64,000 nt of DNA from Acanthaster planci (Eukaryota; Echinodermata; Asteroidea; Valvatida; Acanthasteridae), in assembly GCF_001949145.1 (NCBI RefSeq), contig NW_019091451.1, positions 20,081-84,080 on the forward strand, in the 5' to 3' direction. Below are positions 13,347 to 26,800 of this stretch, piece by piece (position 1 is the stretch's first letter; every line of letters begins with the position of its first letter). The notes under the pieces are model-generated. The model was not told the DNA's origin. It saw only the letters and a list, made by a program, of their open reading frames with translations, and ran no database searches. A program made the position numbers and the translations under genes.

Positions 13347-13440
13347 GAAGGCTGTGTCCAGTGTTGTATTCGAGTCCATCGCAAGTCCCTTCACAAGGCC
13401 AGTCACAAGTAACAGGGTGAAGAGTGACAAAGGAATGCCT
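13347..13440 (-). other. Weak cysteine-rich exon candidate
   Basis: On the minus strand one frame reads VTCDWPCEGTCDGLEYNTG and ends at a good donor (CTTCAT|GTAAGT). The cysteine spacing is suggestive of an extracellular module. The upstream boundary is unclear, a second frame is also open, and no partner exon was found. Confidence 0.2.
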
Positions 13441-14753
13441 TTGTCACAGCTAATTTGAATAGGTTGTGTATTGCCTTAAGACTGAATGACTTGTGATGGA
13501 CATGTAATTGACTCAAATACAACAATGGTTGTGTCCGTTACTGAAATAGTTTCAAACAGTGACCCAGGAAGGAATCGCAGTAAAATAAACTATAACACAA
13601 CACTAAAGGCTCAACCCCACCCTGGGCCAATTACGGCTACCAATACTCACCCAGACGTTGCTTTTTCTCAAATCTTGAAAATGCATTTCTTTAGGCATAC
13701 ATAAATCAATTACAAAATGAGGGGGACAAGAAAACAAGAAGAAATGGATTAGCTCAATCAATTAATCATGGCCGATACAGCCATTTTGATACTATTTTAG
13801 AATTACATACAGCGGAGTTCACGTCTTGCATACTGGAAACAGTGGGGCAGCAGTGGACTTATCTTCTCAGTCTTTTTCTACCGGTGGCTAAAATAACCGA
13901 GTTCAGATACTTTATCTCTTTTGAGAATAGAATGCACGTGGTGAAATGAATCATATCAACTTTGATTAATTATTGATTTGCAAGCCTAGTTGTGTTGATA
14001 GGTGTAAGTCAGGAAAAGGGTGCATGCTTTGTTAGGTCTATTTGCTGTTGTGCTCATCAGCAGTGCTCGACTTTTCCCCTGCTACAAGTGGACTTTGAGA
14101 GGGCGTCCCAAGTTTTGTTATGTAGTGGACATGCGTGTAAACATGGGTGCAGGACCTGAAAACAACTCATTGAACTAAATATAGTCACGCAAATCATGCA
14201 CGTAAAAGATTTGCGTCTACAGATCGTTGGTTCGTTGCACGCACACTTAGCCGAACTTCTGGGTACTCTGATACTTTGAAGTGGCAACCTCATCAGCTGA
14301 CTTACAACTGAACGTCAGGAGTCTTGATAAGGCCACGACAGACATGTATGAACCCCCTCCCAAATTTCCTGCTGTGCTGAATCTATCTTTCTAAACTCAA
14401 AGTTTTTGATTTCGTCATTAAAATGGTTTACCAAGTAATAGTTGTCCACTCGACGTCAGTGATAACATTTGTCGCCGATGGTAAATAAACTCAACAAAAA
14501 ATGCAGGCGGAGACTGGTTAAACATTAATACGTGTTGAAAGAAACCGATGCACGCCCGGTGAGAGGTAGTTTAAGATCAACGTCAACTTTGGGGGATTCT
14601 GAAGCACGCAGGTACGAAGTGGCACAAAAGAGGTTCTCACGTTCAGCGTTTTTTGTTTTTTTTTTATTTTGGAACAGACGACAGATGAATTGGAGCGAGC
14701 AGGAGGCTTCTATGTGCAGTGCCCTTGACCGCGTTGGCGTCTGAGCGCTCAAT
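13441..14753. other. Upstream region of the protease gene
   Basis: It should contain the promoter and 5' UTR of the gene starting at 14754. I see no convincing TATA box or initiator. A T-rich run lies at 14650-14670. A 183-codon minus ORF (14525-15076) has no motif and is antisense to exon 1. Confidence 0.35.
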
Positions 14754-14838
14754 ATGGCTTCTTTTTGGACAGTGGCCTTTATGAAAAAAAGTGTACCGGT
14801 CCTCGTGCTGCTCTCTGCTTCATGGGTGTCTGCGCAAG
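14754..14838 (+). CDS. Exon 1: signal peptide
   Basis: Encodes [20 protein letters not shown] then SASWVSAQ and leaves phase 1 at CAAG|GTGAGT. A second in-frame ATG at 14781 would give a more canonical signal peptide (Lys-Lys, hydrophobic core, AxA-like VSAQ end). The first ATG has G at +4. Phase 1 matches the entry of the protease exon at 18460, so cleavage should place the mature start close to CGRQTA. Confidence 0.75.
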
Positions 14839-17800
14839 GTGAGTGGAATAAAATAATAGGGGTGATGTGGTCTCGATTGGGGTTGAACAATGTAATTGAC
14901 CCCTCCCGAATTATGCTTGCTATCAGACTGATTGGCTGGCAAAACTGATATGAAACAAAACTGAAAGAACAAAAAGGCACATCATTCACAGAGTCATGAC
15001 GGGGAGAACATATACTTCTGCAACTTCCCCTGTTTTTTTCTTGTGAAAGAGTGCACTTGCAATTTCCTCTCATCAATGAGGGCGCTGTTGCTGTGATACC
15101 GAAATGTAATTATTATAACTGATTAGTTTACGAGCTATTAACTAATAGAGAAATAATGTCATCAATAAGCTCTAACTATCTGGATCGGTGTTTTGTGAGT
15201 TGCATTTCCCTTTTTTTTAATGATTTGTGTCAAAAGAACTCACGGAAGCCTCGCAACGAAATGAAAAAATTACTATGACGATGTAGATCACCGTGGCTCA
15301 TTATTGTAACATTTCAAAATTTCCGGAGTAAACCCCAAAAGAGCCGGGAGCGGAATCCGCTTCCTCAACATTTCTTTGTTGATATCTCCGCAGTGGATAT
15401 TTTTTCAGGAGTTGAGCCTTTGGAAGTTTACAGAATTGCGGTCAAATTGACACCAATTTTGTGAACGCTGAACCTCCTGGTTTGGAGCAGCGCCCACTTT
15501 TCCGAGTCAGTCAGCCAAATGCGCATGCGTTTTCCACTGTGGACTTCAATGCACGCAGAGCTAGCATGCATGTAGCCTTGAACTTCAAATGACCATGACA
15601 AAATCAGTCGTCTGATTGACATCAAACTTCACATTTTGTATAGCCTGTTCGCATTTTGTTTTGCCAAGTTTTAAAAAAACATCGCTCACGTACGGTAGCG
15701 CCGAGTTCAGTGGGTGGCGGCGGTATCCGCCCGGGCCCCAACCCAGATGAGGTGGGCCACAATTAATAAACCGGCTCTTTGAGGGTTGATGTATGCGTGG
15801 AAGCCCTTTAAAGAAGTGTGCTTTTGAAGGATCTGTAGTGAGAGTATATACTTGACGTTTCGGGCAGTGTAATCCGTCGTCAGAGAAGGAGTGCCAGACT
15901 GCTGCTAGGATGATGCTTCAACACTATATTGTTCAAGACAATGTACCCTGAAGTATCCACACCATTCAGTTGCTTCAAGCATAGAGCAAGGACACAGTAT
16001 AAAAGGTTATTCAGGAGTTGGAATAACATCAGTCATACCATACGCTCTTTCTTTCTTTCTTTCTTTCTGATTTTATGATTTCAAAGTATTTATCATTAAT
16101 TCCCTCAAAAATAATCCAGCCCAGTCATCCATGAAGTTCAATACACCTAAAAATCCTACTGTCGTAGGTATTTTGCTTGTCCCAACACTACGCTTGCTTT
16201 GAGGAACTAAAAATTTGAACAATGCCAGTATTCACCATTAGTCACGACTTGCCCCCGGCCAAATCGTAGGCCTACGGTTATTGGCGTCAAGTATTTCATG
16301 TCATTTTAGTGGTATGAGCACACTACGTCAGAATTTTATTGTATGGCTGATGATCAGTGCAGATGAAAACCTTCACAATGAAAAACAATCAAACAGCCTT
16401 TTAATTAATAAAAAGGTATTTCCAATCAAGAACTTATGAAAACTTTGGGCAACCCTAAGAAACCGGTAGCTTTGTGCAGACGAAGTTTGCGGAACGAGCA
16501 TAACTTGAACGACCACTACCAAATGAGGGCGCCGATACAGTAGTACTAACTATATTAGCCACGTGCACACGTACGTGCGGAATCAGGAAGTTGATTGCAC
16601 CTGGGGTTGTCGTGGGGTATTTCCTACTGCAAACTTTTCTTCAGAAGAGGAGTTCAGTTTTTGTCACAGATTGATTGATAAGTCGATTGGAAGTATATAA
16701 GCCTGCCCCTAGACATGCTTGCGTCTAGTTACGCCCGAGGCTTCGCCCCAACGATGGCGGTGTGCAAGCGACGAACGTCGAACAGGTGTGCTATGCATCA
16801 GTCCTGATAAATATGACAAGCCTATAGGCCATCGATACAGGTATAGGCCTACAAACATGCAGATACAGGGTCACAGGTCTACGGGTACGATCCTGTTGCA
16901 GCTCATCAGGTTGTCCGGGTAATCTTAGTCTTACTTACATGCCTCTCTTCGCCGGAATTCTCTATTAAGCATGCCCCTCACAATCATGACAGTCGCTGAC
17001 TCTGACAGCGTCTGTTAAAATAAAAACGAAAGCCAACCGTGGGGATGTCCTACTCCTAGCCCCAAGCCCCATACATGTATATTTTCATAGGGACTTTTTT
17101 GTGGTTTTGAAGTGATGTTGGAGAGGATGACACATTAGACATAATTGATTCATGAACAAGTTTGGATGTCGTCGGACTCATCAAAGCAAAGGAAAATTGC
17201 TTTGAAGCAGGAATGTTTTGGGATGGTCTTTGTAGGCCATTTTTCAGTTAGCTACGTGTAACTGCTGGCATCACTTGAAATTTCAAAAATTAAGAAAATT
17301 AAGTAGAGAAGCTGCATGTGGAAAAGGACAGACTTGAATCACAATTTCCTATTCAGAAAATGAGTTTCCAAATAAACAGTGCACTCACTCATTTATGCAT
17401 GTCCCTGCTGTGTCCAGATGGAGGTTTGCAGACATGACATATTTATCGTCTCAAGTCTATTACATTCAGTGCCTCATAATATAAGGTTATAATATGGCTG
17501 TTTATTTGTGTAAGATCAAGACCAACTGTCATGACTGTTGCATACTACAGACCATACATGTATGTGTGTACACCTAGATTTCATGGGTATATATACATGT
17601 AGATCTCTCTCATTAGACACCATCTTTGTAGAGAAATTGCAACTGCATATACATGTACATGTACAACGGCAATAGTTGCAGTGTCCAAATGTTCCAAACT
17701 CGCAGGCTTACAGCGCAGCCGATGCACGTCAGGAAAATTGAACTAAAAACTGACAATGCACGTGACAACCTGTAGGAAATGACATCATGTGAGAGAGACC

Positions 17801-20800
17801 CCTAGGCTCCTTTTTACAGTGCAGTATTCTTAAAAAGCAATTCAAAGGAAAACATGTTTTCTCTGATTTATCTGTTCAAATGAATATGGAAGCGTCCAAA
17901 TCGAACGCAGTGTCATTTGTTTTCAGAGCTCAACTATTACAAGCTAAAAAAGGCCTTTTTTCTGTTCATGCCAAGGTGCGAATTCTGTGCATGTCAAACA
18001 GGACATGTAGCCATTGTTTGGCATACACAAGGTTTGTCCACTACGAACACAGGGCGAGGGTTCCCCTCAGTTTCTCTGTTTTCTCAGAATAATGCAATCT
18101 ACATTCATCATGTTCAGAATTCGCATGTACAGAAAAAAGGCCTTTTCAGCTTATTATAGTTGAGCTCTAAAGACAAATAACACTGTGTTCAATTTGGATA
18201 CTTCCATATTTATTTGAAAAATAAAATCAGAGAAAACATGTTTGCATTTGAGTTGCTCTTTAAAGTCTGAAATTTTCTTTACAGTACCAGTCAAACTGAT
18301 AATCGAACTGCGTAACAAACGGTCAGAATCTTTAAAAAACAAACGATAGTCAGGCCAATGGTTGTCCTTTACAAACTTTCACAGTCAATTTTTCATGGCA
18401 TTCATATTTCAAGCACATTTCATTTTCTCTCTATTCAATGTCAATGCACCATCACCCAGACAACACAACCTGTGGCCGGCAGACTGCCATACTTGAACCA
18501 GAAACCCGTATCATTGGAGGGAAGAATGCCCAGGAGGGAGAGTGGCCATGGCAGGCTGGCATGCTGTTCCACGGAACCTTTCAATGTGGAGGCTCTCTGA
18601 TTGCTCCTCAGTGGATCCTTACTGCAGCACACTGTGTGTAAGTTAATATAGTAACCTTCAACACTATCTGGTCATGTTAAAGGTGCGGTCCATCATTGGC
18701 ATTTGTGCATTATGTTCTTTTTGAGGCAACAAAATTACTCAAAATCTGAAGAAGGACAAACCTGATGAGATTTCCGCTCAGTGCATTCTATAGTGTATTC
18801 CGAGAAAACAACTTGGATTTGTTGTCAAGCTTTCCATTTTTTAATAATTTTCATCAAAACTGACACTTTTCTGACTGTAAATAAGGTAAATGATGCATGC
18901 AAATTTTGTAATTTTTCTTTTTCTGACACTGCTGAAAAGCAGGCTGAATTTAAAATTTTTTGCTGAGATCTTTGCTGGATGTTTAATGTACATGTATCTC
19001 TCAAATAAAGGGCGTGTCCTTAAATAAGGGAATAAAGATTTTATGGCCGGTCTTAAATTAACTTTTCCCATTCATAAATACCCTTTTTTGAGTCAGAGTG
19101 AAAAGATGTCAATACATGATAGATTTCTATCAATTTTATTATAGAGTTTTACTTTTAATTTGTATATTCCTTGTGCAAATTGCCTAGAAGAATTTCCATA
19201 TATGGACTTGGTGCACTCATGGCACATTCTGCATGCCACGTCACCCGCAGACTCATGACCAATAGGGATGGACTAAACTGTCTCGTATCCAGGTGCCAGA
19301 TGCATTTTTTACGCAGCAGGTATTATCCAATCAGCGCAGGCATTATCAAATGTTAATACATGTACACGGTCATTTTTTCTGCATTGTTGAATAGGGAAAC
19401 TGTCTAGATACCTGCTATTCACAGGGCTTCACTTTAATAAATACGAGGAGAGCTAAACATCGCTCTCCTTTATTCACTTTGTTGATTTAAGGAGAGCGAT
19501 TAAAAATTGCTCTCCTTAAATCAACAAAGTGAATTAAGGGGAGCGATTTGCTCTCGCTAACAAAAACCAAGTTAATGTAAACATACTCAATAAAATGAAC
19601 ACAATTTAACTTCTTTTACTGAGTTCAATGAGTTAACTTTAATCAGTAATGGGTCAAGCAGCAGGGGCTCTAGCCTTTGATCAAGGCGCATGCAGGGAAA
19701 TGGATTGTAGACNNNNNNNNNNNNNNNNNNNNNNNNNNNNNNNNNNNNNNNNNNNNNNNNNNNNNNNNNNNNNNNNNNNNNNNNNNNNNNNNNNNNNNNN
19801 NNNNNNNNNNNNNNNNNNNNNNNNNNNNNNNNNNNNNNNNNNNNNNNNNNNNNNNNNNNNNNNNNNNNNNNNNNNNNNNNNNNNNNNNNNNNNNNNNNNN
19901 NNNNNNNNNNNNNNNNNNNNNNNNNNNNNNNNNNNNNNNNNNNNNNNNNNNNNNNNNNNNNNNNNNNNNNNNNNNNNNNNNNNNNNNNNNNNNNNNNNNN
20001 NNNNNNNNNNNNNNNNNNNNNNNNNNNNNNNNNNNNNNNNNNNNNNNNNNNNNNNNNNNNNNNNNNNNNNNNNNNNNNNNNNNNNNNNNNNNNNNNNNNN
20101 NNNNNNNNNNNNNNNNNNNNNNNNNNNNNNNNNNNNNNNNNNNNNNNNNNNNNNNNNNNNNNNNNNNNNNNNNNNNNNNNNNNNNNNNNNNNNNNNNNNN
20201 NNNNNNNNNNNNNNNNNNNNNNNNNNNNNNNNNNNNNNNNNNNNNNNNNNNNNNNNNNNNNNNNNNNNNNNNNNNNNNNNNNNNNNNNNNNNNNNNNNNN
20301 NNNNNNNNNNNNNNNNNNNNNNNNNNNNNNNNNNNNNNATTCTGTGAGAGAGTTTGGCCGGGCACGACCACGTGCATCCATAAAATTCCATAGGCTCGCC
20401 CACACGCACTAGGCCTACCCACATGCGCAATCACGTTTGTGTGTTGCGATGCGGGATTCATCAAGCATGTGCGCACAGCTCAAAGACTTCGATCACCAGC
20501 CCTTGTGTTTTAATACATTCAATCTTTGGACTCGTTTGCTGCTATCGACCCAACGAGATTCAAGGGGCTTGTCATAAATCAACATTTGCTGGTTTAAAAA
20601 AAAAATGCACTCCTTAAATTTTTAAGGAGCGCTTTTTTTTGCTCTCCTTGGAAAAAATTGGGGAGCGTGGAGGAGTGCGAGCGCAATCGCACCCCTCTAA
20701 AATGAAGCCTTGTATTCACAAGTTTTTGTGCTTGCTCGATAATGTCATCCAATTTTTCTTGTCAAAATCATTATGAAACCCCAGGTTTGACTTTTGATTT

Positions 20801-23800
20801 TTTTTCTTTATTTTCTTTTCTGTCTGTTGTTTTTGTTGTTGTTTTTCTTTTTCAAGTTCGACCGCCACAGCGCATCCTGAATGGTTCGAATTCAGAATGG
20901 GAGTCACCAAGTTAGCCAGCCCATCAGAAAACATGCAACAACGTAGGGCAGTGGCCATGTACATACACCCTGAGTATGACATCAACCTACCGGTAGTGAA
21001 ATATCGACCAGCCTATGATATTGCACTTTTCAAACTGGAGACCCCCTTTAATATCACTGACTATGTCAGAACCGTGTGCTTGCCCCAGAAAGACATGATC
21101 GATTTTCCAGACAGTACGGAAGTCACAATAACTGGATGGGGAATGATGAATCTGATTGGTAAGAGAGTTCAGATGTTCCAAACCCAAAAGTAAAATTTCT
21201 TTTTTGCTCTATTTATAGTACAAGGGCTCTATTTATAGTACAAGGGCTCTACCTTTTGACAGCGTGACCCTGCACAGGACCCTAGTGTGTCCAGCAAAAG
21301 TGTTAATTCCAAAAAAGAAATTGATTGGAAAAACATGTCTGACAAAATACAGGGTCCCAAAGTCGGCAGTTACAAACATCATTCGATTCCATCAAAAGTG
21401 TCGACAAAAACCAGCAAGTAAAATCAAAACCGATTTACAGCATGAGCTCAAGAACAGAGTGTGAGAATGGATCCCAAACCAACATCCTTTTTATGATTAG
21501 CCATAGGTTTTTGGAAGACATTATCCTTAATAACACAACTTATTATTCCGTTGCTTGCAGGTCCCTCTGGGGATGATCTCCAGGAAGTGGAGTTGTTTTT
21601 AGTAAACCAGACAACCTGCGTCTCACAGTGGCTGGAATACGGCCAACCTAACCTTGTAGTGACAGATGACATGATTTGTGTGGGACTGCCTGGTGTGGAT
21701 ATTGGGGAAAGTGCTTGTTATGTAAGGACCATCGCTGTTCCCCAAATTACATGAACATCTACAATGCAGTAAACGTTTTCCCTCTGTTATATTCTTAAAA
21801 ATTGAATGTTGGTAAACTAGCACCCACTGCTGTGCCTCAGGAACTAGTTCATTAAACTTCCAGTGCGTCAGGGAGCTTACATCAGCCATCCATCCTTAAT
21901 GTCAATGAAATTTTTATAATTAAATGAATAAACATTTAAGGGAAAGTTAACTTACATGTATTTTATAGGCATAGTTGTGCTCTCAGTGAGGTTACGAGTT
22001 CATGTCTATGCTCCTGACAGACTAATTGGGTGTGCTGAGTGAGCTACTCATGTTAATACGAGTATACTACTGAGCGCTCAAATGGCTGGATGGAGTATGA
22101 CCTGTGAGTCAGTATACTCACATTAGAGGGGATCTATTACTCCTGCACACGAGTTTAATGTGCACGCATCTTACTCATGTCAGGGGCCGTCTATAAAGAC
22201 CATTCGCAGGGAGGGGGGTTGGTGCTGTTGCGTACATCATGCTTACAGAGAGGGAAGGGGGATGGATTCAAGCCAGTGTGTACCGTATGCAAACCGAAAA
22301 TTTGCTTTTGAGGAATCTTCATCATATCAATACACTTTCTCATACAAATAACTACTAGAATCAGTTTTTGTGCGTCAAAATTCAAACACAGTATTCTCCG
22401 CCATCTACCCCACCATTTATCCTTCCATGCCAATGCCCTTTATCAGTAAATAGCAACATTACTCATGACACAAAGACAGCATCTTTCGGAATTGTGGAAT
22501 GCGTATGCATAGAGGCAAGGAGTGGGGTTGGAGCCACTGTGTTCTCCATACATACAGGGGACAGGGGTCTGGAAAGTCGGCATTTTGTGCATATGTACAT
22601 GTACTTTATTGATGGCCCTTTAATAGGAATAACCACGCGAAGGCACCCTTAGAGACATTTTCCCTTGTCCATTAATTACCGGATACAGGACCCCCTTCTG
22701 GTCACTACAAGCCCAAAGGAGGCATGAAGTGTCCAAATGAAAGCGTGAAATTCAATGATTATGGATTCGTTGTTGTTCTGGAACAATTGATTGTAATGTG
22801 TTCTCAGTCGTAGAAAATGACCCAGTTTTGGTTTCTCATCAATGACAGGGGGACAGCGGAGGGCCATTGGTTCTTCAGACAGGCGAGCAGTGGACACTAC
22901 TTGGAGTAACTAATTATGGGGAACCAACCTGCACAACCGAGTACCGTCCAAATGTTTACGCCAGAGTCACCTCTTACTTAGATTGGATCCAGCCTATTTT
23001 TGAAGACGGAGAACCTGATAGCTGTAAGATGTACAGGAGATCAATTAACACAAGCATTTTCTTCTAGTAATGAATAAAGAAGTGGCATTGTAATTGAACA
23101 ATTTGAAATTTTGTTTGCAACTTCTACTCTTCCGTAGTGTATGAATAAAAACTGGTCAATATCTTTATTGAATTAAATGCATTGAAAAATGTACATTTTT
23201 AGACATGTATTATCGACACTTTTTTGACAACTGATGGCCTTGTTACCGTGATGTCATCATCTAGGGAAGACATAAACAAGTTCAGAGCTCAGGGTTTTCT
23301 GTTCACATTGTAAATCAAGAATGTTTATGACTGAAAACATTTCTGAGAAAGGGTTGTTTGAATGCTTAGTGTACTTAATAGTGATTCATTAACAGAAAAG
23401 ACAATTTCGGCTAGCAGAGTCTTAAAAACACAGGAATTTTCGGTGCTTAAACCAGTGTAACATTGAGGTTTCCTTTCAGGGATGACATCACAGTTTAGTC
23501 CTCAGCATAAGAATCAGACAGCAAAATGCCCATTCAAAACAAGTGAAACAAACATTACGTTCACTGAGACACAAAAGAGAGTTTGAGGGGTTTCCGCTGA
23601 AAAAAAGCCTTTGTGTTGCTGCACCCCTTGAAAGTAGTTTTTTCATATTATGTATTAGTGAGCTAGTTGATCGCCAACCAACTGTATTCATGTACATGTA
23701 CATGAAGTACCCTTTACAACTGTGCATTTTTATTGTACGGACACATTTTTTGTCCTAGAGTCGTCATTATGAGAAGGTACTCTGAAAGGTTCGTATAGAC

Positions 23801-26800
23801 AATCTACATAAAAATAACCTGCTCTGGCTTAGAAACATGGCCCATGTAGTACATGTATGCTCCGCAGCTGATAACAATGTGTCTTTGATTTCTTCCATAC
23901 AGTACCTGTATACCAGTTTTGTCCAGGCAACAAATATCGGTGTGAACGTGGAGCCTGCCTTGAGCGAGAGGTCAAATGTGATGGCCGATATGATTGTGCT
24001 TCCGCAAGTGACGAGAGGAATTGTGGTAAGCTCAACCAACATGCTCAAGTACTTGTCAAATATTGGTATACCCACTGAATATTTACTTATGAAATCTGAA
24101 GGAAAGAGAAAGATTGCTATTATTCCACCTAATTTCCACAATCGTACTAATGTTTTCCAAACTGTAATTGAAATATACATGAATTTTAGTAAATAAAAAA
24201 GTCACATACTCTCAGTACTTTGCGAGAATCAGACCGACAAAATTGTATCCAGTCTATGTGCAACCTATGAATCCTGTGGCTCACGTTTTTATTCATACTG
24301 ATTTTTTATTTTAAAAAGTAGCTTTCACCCCATCAAACAAACTTGTTCAAAATTTTATTTATGACCATACATTTTGAATAAAAAATGTGCATGCAATGAA
24401 GAAATGAAAACTAAAAGGAGAGGAGAAAAGGAAGTGGTTGTGACAAACCATTTTTCTTTAGCCTAAGTAGAGGTGGTAGATGATTGACCACAAGTTAACC
24501 TTGTCTTTTTTTCACAATAACCCTTACGGCCTACATGTAGGTCCTTTTGGCTAGGATACACTCTCAATCCTTCAAATTCATCCAACAGCCACCACGAAAA
24601 AAATTGGATACTGCCTCAGTCCATCGTCCGATATTTTTTGTATAATTTTGTTCTGTAGAGGGGTTCCTAATGCCTTAGTTCTCCAAAATCCTTCGGCAAT
24701 TCCTCTCATTATATCAAGGCAGTGTGAATGATATTCTGAAGCAGTATGGAGGATTTCACGTTTAATGTAGACATGAATTTATGCTTGGATGAACATAAAC
24801 GACATAAGGTCTAACTCAGAAGGTTGAAACATTGCATCCTTCGCAAACAGCACTGCAATTTTGCCATGCAATGTATTTTGAATGATTGAAAAAGGTTCGG
24901 GTTAATGTATTATGCATAAACTGACAGCAAGCGGTTATTTTTTTATTTGTGCTTGCAGGGGGTATAATGATCTTCTTCGACAGCTTCAAAGATATTCGCC
25001 TGAATGACACATCCATCCGGGAAAGTGTATCCGCAATGTCACCTGAGGAGTGTGCACGCATCTGTCTTAATAAGGAAGAGTTCCGTTGCATTGCATTCGA
25101 TTTTAGCATGCAAGGAATGATGTGCCTGATTGCCGGGGATGGCTACTCTGTGGTGCCAGATCAGAGTGGACAGCAAACACACCACAGATTGGACCCAAGT
25201 GCTAGTAAGTTTTCCCTTATAATTAAAAATGATAGTGAAAGATAAAATTGGTATTTTCTTCCTCTTTCTTGTGATCCTTTTTGCAATAGGTAATCAGCAT
25301 GATGTAGTCTTCACACAGGTGTACGAATTACAAATACTGTAATATCAAGAATAAAGAATGCATTTTACCAACCCACAGCAGTTTTCACTAGAATTTATAT
25401 GCTGATCTGTTGCTAAGGTCGAGGCCTGAATGCAGGTAAGCAGTGGAAATTATCAGTCTTCAGTAGGTGGAGAACATGAACACTACACTGAACTTGTCTG
25501 CCATCCACAGCCGTAGCCTGTTATATAGGACATGTTGCCACATGCATACTTATAATATTTGCCATTGCAAAATGTGCTATGTTCCTCCAAGGCATGTCAC
25601 ACTTATCCTCTGATTGAGGCATACCCCATGTGGCGCTTTCCAATCATTCCATTAGGAATGATTGGAAAGTTTTGCTGATAGGGTCCTCCTTGGTGGTGTT
25701 GGTGTACATGTACATGTCAAATAATACTTTCTTGTGAAAATTTTGCACTTCACAACTGGCTTGACTAATCAGATTTTATTGGCTCCCAGCCTTTGCCTAT
25801 GGCCCTTGAGCATCTTGATATTTTTTAAACAGACTATCACAGCTTTGTAGCAAACAAAAACAAACAGCAAAGAGGGGCTTTTCCACTAAATAACTGTAGT
25901 AACTGAACTGCGGAATCTAAGTCTATCCTGCGTTGATGAGATAAGGGTCGCTAGGTGCTCACTTGTGTCACTGAAGTCACCTGAGGTAGCCCTCTTGGTT
26001 CCTTCCAGCCAGAGAAGGTCATTAAGGGCATCTTGGAGAATCTGTTTGGCTGGGGCACAGTCATCCATCCTGGCCAAGTGACCCAAGAACTGCAATTGCT
26101 ATACAGCTGTTTTTACAGCAAAGGGTTGTATGAAACTCATCAGCTAGCACTGTAATGATCTTTATGTGCATTTGTGTATTATTAAGCTAAACTCATCTCC
26201 TGTTTCCATTGATTCTGATCACAGAGGGTGGTAGTTTTGAAGAAAGTAAACATGCCGGATTTCTGACGACACCGTTGAAATTTAACGACGAATATGAGGG
26301 TCCAGACAGCGGTATATTCCCACGTTTTGTTTCACCATCTGGAGGGGCAAACATGATCACCTTCACCTTTGCTGGCGTAGTGACGGATGAGGATGAGAGT
26401 GCAGGGAACTTGTGCCAAAATTTTGTTGTTCTCAATGGGACGGAGACAGATGGCGTCCCAGCTACCCAGAAACAAATCTGCTTGTATGCCTTAAAGGAGA
26501 ATGGCACGGTAGAAATCAAAGGCTGGTCATTCAACATGGAATTCCACTCTGCCAATGTCTCAACAAATCAGTTTGTGGCTGCCTACAAAGCAGGTAGTTC
26601 TTTTCAAATTATTGGCACAAGTTTAAAGAGCATGTTAAAAAAAAATTAACAAAAACCAAGGTCAGGTCCATGCATGAAGTATCATGTAAAGCTCAAACTG
26701 GTAATATATCTATGTGCTGGAAATTTTTGACTTGCAGAAGTGGATGGAATTTTGTGAAATTAAGAAAATTATTATTTGATGTAAAATTCATCAGTATTTC

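Larger units (their letters stand above)
19422..20712. mobile_element. hAT-like non-autonomous element interrupted by the gap
   Basis: The left end CAGGGCTTCACTTTA and the right end (complement CAAGGCTTCATTTTA) form about 15-bp imperfect terminal inverted repeats. They are flanked by a direct repeat TATTCA (up to TATTCACA) at 19416 and 20713. CAGGG-type ends resemble hAT elements, although a clean 8-bp duplication depends on where the end is placed. Subterminal gctctcctt hairpins occur at both ends. The middle is Ns, so any transposase ORF would be invisible. Confidence 0.65.

Noticed and set aside
14525-15076. 183-codon minus-strand ORF over protease exon 1
   Set aside because: No motif, low-complexity composition, antisense to a well supported signal-peptide exon.
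19587-20476. Long ORFs over 19.6-20.5 kb
   Set aside because: They are open only because the region is Ns.
23767-24196. 119- and 137-codon ORFs on both strands
   Set aside because: Shadow frames of LDLa exon 6.
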